From the NCBI GenBank assembly GCA_034670405.1, contig JAXDDX010000003.1, positions 4,645,001-4,709,000 of the forward strand: a stretch of 64,000 nt of DNA, read 5' to 3'. Of the stretch, positions 26,201-51,320 are shown one piece after another. This stretch comes from Hoplostethus atlanticus. Lineage: Eukaryota; Chordata; Actinopteri; Trachichthyiformes; Trachichthyidae. Position numbers and translations under genes: made by a program. How positions within the stretch are numbered: the first letter of the stretch is position 1; every line of letters starts with the position of its first letter. Below the pieces are notes generated by a model. It did not search any database and was not told the DNA's origin. It was given only the letters and a program-made list of their open reading frames with translations.

Positions 26201-26497
26201 GGGGGCAGTGTGCAGGGCCTGTTGTGACTCGTGGGAAGCAGAAATGCTAGTCTGCAAGATGTGGGTTTGATCTGCCTGAATGAGCATGCACACACGTTAT
26301 AACCTTGAGCCAGTAATGCATAGTGTAGTGCACACCGCCTTGCGCACCGTACGCACAACGCAGCATGTTCAACCATAAAGTCAAGATTACAGATTGTTGT
26401 TCAGGGCAGCTCTTCAAACGGCAAAGTGTTATTGTTTTTAAGTGCTTTTACACCTGCTTTGGGTGGAGGGTTTAATAGTATGAGTAGAAGCAGTAAA

Positions 26498-26499
<2 letters not shown>

Positions 26500-26572
<73 letters not shown>
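26500..26572. repeat. (TG)n(AG)n compound microsatellite
   Basis: About 45 bp of TG runs without a break into about 28 bp of AG. A second (TG)n lies at about 26747-26766. Confidence 0.95.
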
Positions 26573-26576
<4 letters not shown>

Positions 26577-27848
26577 GACCTCTGGGGGCTGGTCCAGGGC
26601 CACCAGACACCCGCTGGTTCACCCTCTCTCTCTGCTCCTCCCCGACCTTTGACCTGGGGGTGAGAGGGGGGCGTGAGCCAGGAGCTGGGAGAGTTTATTA
26701 TTTCCTGCCTCTTCTCTCCTCCTCCTCCTCCCAGGCTGGTAAGAAAGTGTGTGTGTGTGTGTGTGTACAAGCATCTTTCTCTGTAAGGAACTCGCCCATG
26801 CACAACTATCACTCAGTAGTATCCTTGTCGCTCTCTGCACCCCGGCACACTGATATCCATGCTACCGCCTGCAGAGGGAAACTAAGTGAACTGACCCGGT
26901 GGTTAGAAAACCTGTTCAGCTTGAACGATCCCACCCAGACATCATCCTTTTTAATTTGACCCGCAGCCCCTTCAGCCCCGTCCGTCCGGCTAGCCGTCCT
27001 GTCCTTCCGCTAGCGTCTGCGATCCACCGAAGCGCCAGTGTGAATATCGCAGCTGGGCGGCCATTGTCCCCTCGGCCCCGGGCTCAAACCCTGGTTACCG
27101 ACCAGGAACCTGGGATCAAAGACTACCCGGATTACCCCTCAGAGAAAGGAGGAGGAGGTGCCGCTGCTGGAGGGGGGGGGGGCAGGGTTGAAAAGGAGAG
27201 AGGAATGCTCCTAATTACGTGCCCTCCACTCCTTTTCTGTCTCTCCCTTTGGGTCTTCTCTTGTCTCCCCGTGTGTGTCTGGGCCTGCACTTCAGGCTAC
27301 AGTGAACCTGTGAGGAAGCAACACACTGTGACAAGAGAGTGATATTAAGAGTGAGGCGACAGTCTCTCCACAGCCACTCCATCAGCGGGAGCCCTCAGTG
27401 GCCCGGGGGGGGGGGGGGGTAGTGGAGAGGGCAGAGAGGCTGGACGAGGGGGTGAGAAGAGGGGTCAGGGGAGAGGAATCTCCTGGGGGGGGGGGGTGGA
27501 GATCAAGGAGTGTGCAAAGGGGATGTGTCGTGAAGATTAGAAGGATTGTTGTACAAGATTCATTTGGAACCTAATAGAGTTTTTTTTCCCTCCTACCACT
27601 TTGCCGAGATGAGACTAAGAGGCAGCGGCGCTTTCGGCGTCGGTTCACCGCTCAACCGCGTCTTTTGAAATCCATCCGCGGGCCTGCGTTCTCCTTCTTT
27701 CTGCTCAAGCGGATGCTGTCGTGTTTCTCCGCAGAGCTCTGGTTTGATGTGTTTCTTTTCCCTTGTGTGTGTGTGTTGCAGGATTGCCCGACAGAAGAGG
27801 GTGTTGCGTACCGGGCAACACGGCTGCTGGCAGGGGTGAAAGGGCACC

Positions 27849-41909
<14,061 letters not shown>

Positions 41910-42235
41910 AGGCAGCCCACACACACACACACACACACCTACACACACACACACTCCTGCAGCGTCGGCAGACCTTCAGGAACGAGAGACAGCGGTGGAA
42001 TTATCACACGGGACAGAAAAGAGGACCTGGGGTGGCGTAGTCAGAGACACTGCTTGCGACGGTGACAAGGACGCTCATGTCGATGGACTAAGCTGAGACG
42101 AGCGACGTGGGAAAAGAGAGCGAGCGCGAGAGACTGACAGAGAGACATGGACAGACAAGGGAGCGTGGCTCAAAGGCGGAAACTACATCCCAGCGGAGGG
42201 ACGACTCTAATAAAAGATCAAAAACTCTGTAGATG
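41910..42235 (+). other. cdon: cdon 3' UTR with poly(A) signal
   Basis: The 3' UTR opens with CA repeats (41919-41953) and carries AATAAA at 42209-42214, about 300 bp after the stop. The end given is an estimate 20 bp past that signal; a longer UTR reaching the AT-rich part at 42240-42480 is possible. Confidence 0.65.
42209..42214 (+). terminator. cdon: polyadenylation signal AATAAA of cdon
   Basis: A canonical hexamer in the sense direction, the first after the stop codon. Confidence 0.7.
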
Positions 42236-42940
42236 ACTTATTTATTTTTTTGTAGTAGTAAAATATTATTTCATATGAATGTATCTGTTTTAAAGAAAAA
42301 AGTTTGTCTTTTATATTATTTATGCCTTTTTGGATGAGAAATACTTTTTATTTTTTGTCGTTTTTGTCCTTCCGTGTTCCACGCACAGTGTGGAGATTAG
42401 CAACTGTCTGTGTAAAGTTTTGTAATAATATAAAGAGAAGATATGGAAGAGTAAACGGCACCCTATTTTCTATTTCCTTTCCTTTCCCCTTCTTCCCTTT
42501 TGTGAGCAGAGCTGGATGAATGGATGCCGTAGTGAAAAGTCCAAACCCATCGATATTTCTGGCAGGGCCTTTGATGTGGGTCTCTGGTGGGCCGTCCCAC
42601 GGCAGTGACCCCTGAATGGGGTGAACACTCCCTTCACTGTTCAGACGGCGGTGCTGCTCTTTGCTTCAGTGGCTGCTTGATAGCTCATTACTTTACTTTT
42701 TACTTTACTGTTCGCTAACGACCTGCTGCCCCCCCGATCTGCTGGATAAGTGGATGCAGTCATGTTAAAGCGGCGCTTTGCGGCCTATAGGCCCCTCACA
42801 CGGATCTGTCGTGTAGAAAATACCCTCATCTTGTTAAGTGTTGCTGCAGCAGAGAGGAACGTCCCATCCCTGCTAACTAAGTGAAAGTCTGGTGTCGGGT
42901 ATGGTCACTTCTCTGCCCACAGGAAGTGAGGAATCAAAAC
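42236..42940. other. intergenic or extended 3' UTR, nothing else seen
   Basis: AT-rich to 42480, then mixed sequence. No gene or repeat recognised. Confidence 0.5.
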
Positions 42941-43065
42941 TTAACAGTAATAATACATTTATGTTGTATAGCGCTTTTCCGAGTACCCAAAGACGCTTAA
43001 CATTAAAATCACAAAGAATAAAAACACAAACCAATATTAGAATAAAATAAGGATGAAATCCAAAG
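42941..43065. mobile_element. common fish repeat fragment
   Basis: 'ttgtatagcgcttttccgag' followed by TACCCAAAGACGCTTAAC is a worn form of a sequence present in thousands of copies in teleosts ('tatatagcgcttttcaa...actcaaagacgctttaca'). Boundaries uncertain; no coding capacity. Confidence 0.55.
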
Positions 43066-44784
43066 CAGCAGGGGGCGAGCGCTCCGTCCAGAAACAGCTG
43101 GACTCAAACATTTGATCTCTCTCATTCCTTTGGTGTCCTTGGGTTTGAAGCCATCACAGATCTCTGGGTGTTGAAGTTTCAGTTCTTTTCACCTCCAACG
43201 TGTGAAGTTGCCGAGTGTCTCTTTAATGTCGGTCATGTCATTGCTATGTCATGTGTATCAGGAATTAACAGTGAATTGCAGTTACGGAGAGAAATATTAG
43301 GTAGAAGTTGAGTTGAAATGAGGAATTCTGAAATGGGGAAACTCTCTTCCTCTGTTCCTCCTTCGTTGTTTGGCGCTCCTGAGGTGTGAAAGCACGAGGA
43401 CAAGACCGTTGCAACACACCCTTCTTAGTTTTCAACGTGGGGGTTTTCTCAGGGTTTAAGCCCTCTATTGGTTTTAAAATAGCTCCATGGTGTGCAGGCC
43501 GATGTGAGTTGATCGCAGATGACAGGGCTGGCTGTGCTTCACTGAGGATGACTGCGGTGCAGCAGTTCGATGCCTGGTGCCTGTCTGCCTCCGTTAGTGC
43601 CAGTATCGGCTGCCAGTCCTCAGGCCCTGGCTCGACTGGCATTTCTCCTCCTCCTCCCGATGGTACATGGGATATTCCTGGCACCCGGGTCCGCTCGCCT
43701 GCCGCTGAGGCGTGGCGCAGCTTCTTCCGGCTGTTATTTTTATGTATGTCGGGATGGAGGCTGCTTTGCTGTTGAGGCTGCCGGCGGTTGGCCAATTGTC
43801 TTGTACTCGGGCCTTTCCCAGGCACAGTTACTCAACTACAGCCTCACAGCCCTGTAGTGTATTAGACGTTCAGTAGAGGGATTCGAGAAGGGTGTGGAGC
43901 GACTCAACGCCCAGAATAATGGAAACTACTATTTATTCTCTCACGAACCGATTTAAAAACATCATTTGAAATAGATGTATCTGTTCCCGTGGACTTGTTT
44001 ACCAGCGGCTCGTACGAGTGTCCATTATGGCTCCAGACGCCATTAACGAGGATAAATGGAACAAAACAATGGGTAGGAAATGAAGCTGGAAATGAAAGAG
44101 AAATGGTCCGGGGGCGGGAGAGGAGACGCTGACAGATGCCGGCTCACCCGATGAGGAGGAGATAAGGGCAGGGTTGTCTCTGAAACGAGCTGCTCCTCCA
44201 TCTCCCACGTCTGTCAGTCGGCACTCTCCTCCAGCCTGGCCCTGCACCCTCTGCCCACGCAGCTACACCCCTTCATTAAGGAGCCCATGGGAACAAGAAA
44301 GCTCATTGTCCACCCTGGAATGCCTTCCCCCTTACTGCAGAGCCGACCTGTTAACGCCGGTCCCTCTCCCCTCCACCCACTATTCTTCCTCTCTCTCTCC
44401 AGCACGCCCTGAATGAATGCAATTCTTATGAATCGGGCAGTGTGTGTGTTAACTGGCCTGATTTAGCCCCGGAGCGGTTTTTTATCCCTGAGATGTCACA
44501 AACCACAACTGAAGCCATGTTGTGGTTGGATGAACTCCAGCGGGCATTCCGGCGGATTCCCGGGAAAACGATGAGGTCGCAGCCAGATATGAAACAAATA
44601 ATCTGCGCGGTCCTCCCGGGGACGTCCTGCATTCATTTGTGATCAGCGTCAGGTCTCGAGGTGTGAGGATCCCAGAGCACGCAACAAATAGCTTATCGGT
44701 GCAAAAGGGGCATTTAGTGGGATTTTCACATTGATGTAATCACCCTGATCTTCCATTTGTGGTTAGCGCCTGTTGGATACGAAG

Positions 44785-44785
44785 G

Positions 44786-44822
<37 letters not shown>
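44785..44822. repeat. (GATA)n microsatellite
   Basis: About nine GATA units. Confidence 0.95.
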
Positions 44823-44823
<1 letters not shown>

Positions 44824-44985
44824 CTGTTCTGGATCAATATAAGCCTATTGATGACAAGCAGGAACTGAAGGTATTCACATGCGTCAGTAGAGATTCTGGG
44901 AGCCACACGCTAAAAAAATTGCTTTATAGTCATTTTTATTTACCAACCACTCTATGAAATCTGTGCACAGACATGAGTAACAATG

Positions 44986-44991
44986 TTTATT
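44986..44991 (-). terminator. possible polyadenylation signal of the vsig10l2-like gene
   Basis: AATAAA on the - strand about 480 bp past the stop codon; a second lies a further 50 bp on. Confidence 0.4.
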
Positions 44992-45471
44992 TTACAAGGA
45001 TTCATTACTTAAGAGAACATTTGTTTTTTGGATTTCTGTCTACGGTATCTGTCAAAGTAGCTAAATGTTCCCGGGAAACATTCAGGAATGGGCGCTTCTC
45101 ACCTCGAGCTGCTGTGGATACGCCACAACATGGCACAGCCTCTCATTCTGCTGAAGGTGCCTTTACACAGTAGCAGACCACAGCGCAGTCCAATGCACTT
45201 CAAGAAAACAAAACACACTGGGTTGATTATTAGAATGAGTCATGAACAAAATGTTTCAAGGAAGAAGAAGAAACCAATATCCACATGGTTTCAATAATCA
45301 AGACACTGTAAGACTTTTATGAATTTGCTATAGGTGTCAAAAACAAGATATGATGTGACTCTTCAGGTTTATATGGTCTGTAACGGTCCGTCCTGATTTC
45401 AAAGCAGCTGGTTCTAAGAAAAGTTGGATCTACTATTGTAAAATGACTTGAAATGAGGTGAAGAAACGTCC

Positions 45472-46240
45472 TCAGTCATCCTCGACGTCCAGCCGGGTGA
45501 AGTAGAAGGTTATCCTCGGCCCTTCGTCTGTGTCGTACAACGCCTGGCAGGTGTACATCCCCTCGGCGTCCCGGTGAAGCTCCTCGATGACCAGGGAGGA
45601 GGTGTTCAGCGGCACCCTTATGTGGCCCAGGCTGCTGGACAGCGACTGAATCTTGGCGCCCTCGCCGTAGTCGTAAGCCACCGCCACGTTGTTATCGGTT
45701 CCTGGTTTGGTGAAGCCCCAGATGAAGATGGTGGGCATCTTGGAGCCGCAGTGCAGGGCGACTGAGCCTCCCGCCGTCCCTTGAGCCTGGAGGTGAATGT
45801 ATTCCACCTCCTCGGGGTCATGTATCTCCAGACCTGGTAACACAAGACGGCGTCGGCGGCCATTAACTCCCCGATATTTGACTCCGTAAGCAAAGAAGGA
45901 TTATTCTGTTGATGCCTTCACAGTGTCGTAGTATTGTGTCAGATGTTTAGTATTAACTGTCTTCATATCTTCATAAAACTTGTTCTAGGCCTCACAATTT
46001 ATGAGGTAAGCCAAAAATGTGGGACAGATAATTAAAGCCACTCATAGTTTATCTCCCTGTGACCTATTTGACAGAGCAAACTTTCTGTGCGCTCAGCAAT
46101 TTGACAATATAATGAAAGTAGAACCCGCTTCTACCCGTTTCAATCTTTAAATCTTTGGTGCAGAAGCGAGCCAGCTTAAAGCCCTTACCTTGCAGGGGAA
46201 CAGCCAATGAGCAGAGGAGCAAGCAGAAATAAGGCGTCAT
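45472..46240 (-). CDS. secreted single-Ig protein related to the N-terminus of VSIG10L2
   Basis: Two coding exons, 46240-46189 and 45833-45472, join in phase 1 (CTGCAAG|gtaagg; gttaccag|GTCTGG), giving 137 residues. Exon 1 encodes MTPYFCLLLCSLAVPLQ, a signal peptide. Exon 2 encodes one V-type Ig domain: GGSVALHCGSKMPTIFIWGF holds the first cysteine and the tryptophan, and HRDAEGMYTCQALYDTDEGP the second. It ends FTRLDVEDD-stop with no transmembrane helix or GPI signal, so it should be secreted. From memory, the first Ig of human VSIG10L2 has 'RGGSVELACGS', 'LWSFTPLG' and 'SSLVLGELHE' where this has TAGGSVALHCGS, IWGFTKPG and SSLVIEELHRD; VSIG10L2 also lies near CDON in human as I recall. VSIG10L2 has several Ig domains; no further Ig exon is visible here. 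Function unknown. The alternative is an unrelated fish V-set protein. Confidence 0.75.
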
Positions 46241-49129
46241 CCTGAGGATCCCTTTGGCGCTAACAAAGCTTTAACTGTTTCAGGGGGAAATCTGAAGTCG
46301 GAAGGTTATTTAGAGCATCACGCAGCGGTAAAAGCCCGTCTCCTCTCCGGTCCACGCTGCTGTGAGGACTGACAGGGAATTCTTTCATACACTGGATTGA
46401 CTTTGAATTATTCATCGATGCTTCCTCCGTTTCGCCTGCCTCTCCAGCTACTCATGACCGGGCTAATGGCTAGACCTGAGAGTGAAAGGTGTAGGGTGTC
46501 AGGATGATGCCACTGCTTCATCTATTATTGAACCGACTGGAAGGGATAGCCTTTTTAGAAATTCCATCACCATGAAATGAAAAAATGCTGCTCGGCCTTG
46601 CAAGACTCACTCACAAACACATACAAGATATTATTTACCCTGTAAGAGGAATGCAGCCGCCGCCATTTCATGTCATCTAGCGGTAAGGTGGGCTTCCCAT
46701 GATCCGGTCGACTGCATCGTGCCATCTCTGTGGCTCATGCAAGTCGTGCACGCAGACACACAGGTTTTTACATGATTCATTTCTGGATATTAGTCCCATA
46801 ATCTTAAATGCTTGTTGAAGTAGGACACTCATGCAAGCTCTTTTTGCACAGTGTCTCTGTTTATACTAGGGTTAGGAGGACACAAATAATAGCGAACCAC
46901 TCCACATCATTAGTGGTGCCATGCAGCAGCCCCAGTAAAAACACTGTTTCCCAGAGCCTCTGGCTGTTGCGTTGGTCCTGCTAGCTGCCTCCACCGACTG
47001 CTGCCGAGCGGTGCAGCCCTGCAAGCGGCCCATAAACCTGCTCTTACTGGAGGCAACCCCAGACTGAGGAGAAGGCTCTAATTAGCAGGGACTTAGTTAG
47101 CGTTCAGCTTTTTTGAGGAGCGCAGGGCTATATTTAGAAGGCTGCTGGAAGACAGACAGATGTAATAAAAATCCAATATAAAGCAACATGGTTTCTGAGG
47201 GCAGGCTGCATCGGGAGATGAAGTTCAAAGATGTGTCAGAGGCTTGTAAACACATTGCATATTCCTGCAGCTTCCTCCTGAAGGCTTTCCTACATGCCTT
47301 CACTACTCATGTCTGGTGCTTGCTCTCCCTTCGTCTTCAAATTAGAAACTTTAGGACAGAAATTAGAACATTTGCCGCATTTCCTAAATTCAATTTGTTG
47401 TTTATCATTAAAAACTAAAGGAATAATTCACCCAATAAATAAAGATGAATCCTTGACTTGGTTTTAGCAATTTCATTCCCAGCTGAAGCAGGTCTGTCTT
47501 GTATCTGAGGACTGTAAACTAGGTATAAGAATGCAATAAATGTCTTGACAAATTCATTTTGTGCACTGTAGCAGACACAGCCCATGCCAGGCAACGGTGT
47601 GCAAGCTACTGCAAAGGAAAGAAAAAGTGTGATTTGTCATTAATGGGACCAGTAAGTCTGTTGCTGACCGAATTCCTTACTGGTGAAGCACATCCCTTTT
47701 TAGAGCTGCAGTCCTGCACACAAGGGCCTGCCACATCTGCTGGCTGCCTGCCTGCCTTGCTGCCTGGCTGCTTGCAAAAAAAAAAAAAAAAACTGGGAAG
47801 GAGGAAGACCAGGCAACTGGAAAATGTGAGTCGTTGAAAAACAAAATGTTTTGCCGTGGAGGGGAGAGGGGGCAAAGGGAAGGTTACATCTTATCTGGAC
47901 CCTCTTAGCCCTGTAAAAGCTTTCAGGTGTAGTGCCCCATCGAGCAGATCCGGCCGGGCCAAGCTTGAGCAACTTTTTGTTCTTGGCAGCAGATGAGAGA
48001 ACCGAATCAGACCCAGATAGCTGAGCGCAGGGCTCTGATGGATCTGGGTAACACATTACTGCCTCAGCCCCCTGCCACCCCGGCATGTGCCACCCGCTCA
48101 GCCCCGCGGTGTGTGTGTGTGACTGCTTGGCAACGCCGTACCCTGCGTGAATGCAGAGCATGGCGAACCAGGTGGGTTCCCTGAGCGCGCCCTGTGATTA
48201 GATCAGTCATTACCATTGGCATTGCTGCGAGCGAAGCTAACCTCTCATTTCAGAGGACCACCTGTATTGGAATGTGTTACTAAGGCTTAGCAGCAGATGA
48301 TTCAATGTCTGGGTGAAAAAATAGTACGTCTTTGTTGGCGTGCGGCGAACATGTGTGGTTCCGTTTACCATCTAATGAGATTCTGATTTCTTTTCCTTTC
48401 ATTTCGCTCACGGAGAGTTGTGAGTGTTGTTCAGCCACCGTGTTTATTTTGGGATCCGGGGTTGAATCACTGAGCTGTCGCAGCGTCGAACAATGTTGAC
48501 TTTCTATAATGAGTACATCTAGCTGTCCTCTCCGACACGCTGTCCTCGCACTTGAGTCACATACATCTCTACATCTCATGCTGGCTGCAGCTGTGAGGTT
48601 CCCGGCTCTGCATCCCCAACCTCCCCCACCCCCCACCCCCTTTTTTCTCCCTGCTTTTTCTTCAGCTGATGGTTGTGTTGAGGACCACACAGTGAGGAGG
48701 CTGTTGTACTACTCTGGTAGACAGGCTAACATATATTAGCCAGTGTACCATATATTTCTGCTCTATCATCATTTATCTGCCAGGCATGCAGAGCAGAGTT
48801 GAGCAAGGCTGTGCGAGTTTTTTCTTTTGCTCGTAAAAGCACACAGGCCCAACCCCCACGACCTCCATTTCCCTCCTGGCTCGCTTCTCATCTCACAGTC
48901 TCAGACCTCGACGTGCTGGCCTCCTCTGCAGAAGGCTCCCTGGCGGGCCCCTACCTGAATCACATCACAGAGCACAGCCACAGCTGACTGGCCTTGGGAC
49001 AAGGGCAGCAGGAAGGGGCCTCTCTCCTCAACCGAGCCCCAGGAGGACAGAGCCAGAAAATATTGCTTTACAGAAAAGCTATGGGTAACCTCCCCCCAGC
49101 CCAGCAAACATACACAGTTTGTATTCCCA
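46241..49129. other. stretch upstream of the vsig10l2-like gene, no further gene seen
   Basis: The promoter of the - strand gene should lie just above 46240, but no TATA box is evident. 47417-47450 ('aaaggaataattcacccaat') resembles the end of the transposon family seen at 6931 and 38945. An A run lies at 47776-47792. No gene recognised. Confidence 0.5.
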
Positions 49130-49290
49130 ATGTCACTTCATGCAAAGAAATTCTTGAAACAAGTTAATTTGTATTGGAAACAAGTGAGATTATTTCACCC
49201 CAGATTCCTGCACTTGCTTCAATAAAAATATGATTTTAAGGCTCAACACTACATGACTTGTGAATATGGATGTTTTTTTGCAGTGTATTA
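49130..49290. mobile_element. partial CACTGCAAAAA-type DNA transposon
   Basis: The right end 'ggatgtttttttgcagtgta' is the inverted form of the CACTGCAAAAA end of the neighbouring element, and the interior shares AAACAAGT-rich sequence with it. The left end is not found. Confidence 0.5.
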
Positions 49291-49470
49291 TTACCAACGT
49301 AGATACTGATCTTAGCTTTGTACTGACTGAGGAGACTTGCTGTCTGTCATCAGAGTGAAGCTGGTTCTGAATGGATGAGCTCAACTGGTTTTCAGAGGAC
49401 CATAGATACACTCGCTGGGCTGCCAAGTCACAGCCACAGTGGAGCGGGTTTCGTAATAATGCTGACCTGC

Positions 49471-49820
49471 ACTGCAAAAATATCCACCAGAACAATCTAG
49501 TCTTAAGATGGTATTCTTCTTAAAACAAGTGTTAAAACAAGTGAAAATCTGGGGTGTAATAACTTGTTTCTAATGCAAACCAATTTGTTTCATAGATATT
49601 ATCACTTGAAACACCGAAACGAGAAACTGCACTATTTTCTCACCCCACTGAGAGAATCTTTTAGTTTTCAGTAAAAGAAAGAAAAGTAACATTTTAAGAC
49701 TTATTTAGTCTCATATTCAGTCTTAAAATCTTAGTCTCGTCATAAAATAAGATTTTAAGACTGAATCTGAGCCCTAATGTGTCGTTAGGATGGACATTTT
49801 TTGCAGTGTGCCGGGCCGTG
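49471..49820. mobile_element. CACTGCAAAAA-type non-autonomous DNA transposon
   Basis: Starts CACTGCAAAAATATCCA (about 49471) and ends TGGACATTTTTTGCAGTG (about 49817), imperfect terminal inverted repeats of about 17 bp. The CACT-type ends point to the CACTA/EnSpm superfamily. The interior has a perfect 18-bp inverted repeat (49716-49733 against 49748-49765). No transposase. Confidence 0.65.
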
Positions 49821-51122
49821 AGTGAAACTCGGGACATGCTAGGGTGGGTTTGTAAACCGCAGGGCTGGAGAGGGTGCTGGCCCTCCTGTGAGGCAGAAAG
49901 CAGGTTCATGTCAGGGAAACGTGTGTGAAGTCCCGGACGGGCCGACCTAGGAAGGAGCCAGATGGGGATCGGGGCTTAAGCACCATAGAGGCCTACTGCA
50001 AACAACATGTGGAAGGGCTTTGGTGTCTAATGTAGCGTGGAGTATTTATGTACTGAGCGCCGACTTGACCACTGTCCGTCAGGATCCAGGGAGCAGATCT
50101 GACACATGCAACCATCGCAACCAGTTCCACGGAGCACCTCATCTGGTCCTTCCTGCCCCCCCTTAGCCCTGCCTCCCCATGGGACCCTCATACTGCTCCT
50201 GGTTCAGCTGTTTAGTGTACAGTAGCTCATACCCACAATCCTCTCTGAGCAGGTGGTCTGTCACAGGCCTCTTTGTTTTCTCCCATAGCAGCTGAGGGTA
50301 GAGGGGAGGAGGGCGTTTTGGTTTGGCTCTCTCTGGCTCGATTTACTCCATCAGAATCTCATAATATCAGATTGGGACGGTGAGGTCAGTCCAGTGGTTT
50401 TGCTGAATGAACACTGCGTGGCCAAGTTCACGTCGACTTGATATGACACGAACACATACTGAAGTCTAATTATAGTGCTTGTCGTAAAGCACCTTCAGAG
50501 AGACGTTCGCTATGTGGTGATCATTTCAATTCCCACATTTTGAGGTTTTTGATAGTTAACCTCAGTTATGTTTTTGTACTTTTGTGTCAGACGGCATATT
50601 TCACTCTTGCTTTGAACCTTGCTTCCTTGTTAAAACTGTTTTTACTGCAACAGTTGTGGAGCAGTTTGTATTATTATCCAATTTTTCACCACATGTTGGA
50701 CATTATCTGTCTCTTCTCTTCAACAAAGGCCCAGCGCTCTGGACATGTCGGCAATTTAAATGTCAAAATATTTTCCTAACCCTAAAATTAGTTTAAAAAA
50801 ACAAAGAAAGCTTTGAACATGACAGTGAAACCGTGGATTTGTTTCCACTGGTGTAATGGAGTTGAAGGAGATGGTTTAACTGCCTCTGTTAGAAAAACAG
50901 TTCAGTTAATGGTGTGAACGTCCATGATGTTGGTTGATTCAAGACTGGCAGACCTGATGGACTCTTACTGGCGTGAATGGCACCTGTAACCCTGGCAACA
51001 GTTGGAAACAAAAGTGATCTCAACTGATATGGGAACAGTTCATAACTGCTAGCATGCAAAATCCACATTTATCAATACATGGTGGCCACTCATTGAATGT
51101 GACTGTAAGAAATTCATTTCAC
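49821..51122. other. non-coding stretch, nothing specific seen
   Basis: No exon, RNA gene or repeat recognised. Confidence 0.5.
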
Positions 51123-51174
<52 letters not shown>

Positions 51175-51320
51175 CAATAATAATAATAATAATAAACAAT
51201 AATAATAATGGTAATAATAATAAAAAAATAATATATAATAATAAAAATTCTATAATTATAATATCAATGGTAATAATACTAATACTAATGAAATAATAAT
51301 AATAATAATAATAATAATGC
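51123..51320. repeat. long imperfect (TAA)n microsatellite
   Basis: About 200 bp dominated by ATA/AAT units with many point interruptions, so probably an old expansion. It produces isoleucine- or tyrosine-rich open frames that are not genes. Confidence 0.95.

Larger units (their letters stand above)
15163..27781 (+). other. cdon: proposed intron 1 of cdon, about 12.6 kb
   Basis: No protein exon, RNA gene or splice-bounded frame that I recognise lies here. It holds several microsatellites, a possible DNA-transposon remnant at 20923-21380 and G runs of 10-14 bases (17257-17270, 26034-26043, 27405-27419). Blocks of even composition near 18980-19180 and 24030-24150 look like possible regulatory elements, but this is impression only. 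Large first introns of developmental genes often carry enhancers. Confidence 0.45.
43066..45471. other. intergenic stretch between two convergent genes
   Basis: It holds a (GATA)n tract at 44785-44822 and an unusual stretch at 43265-43857 where open frames of 186 (-) and 129 (+) codons overlap without recognisable domains. On the - strand AATAAA at 44991-44986 may end the vsig10l2-like transcript. No further Ig exon for that gene was found on the - strand. Confidence 0.5.

Noticed and set aside
51123-51320. CRISPR-like array
   Set aside because: Simple triplet repeat without spacers, in a vertebrate genome.
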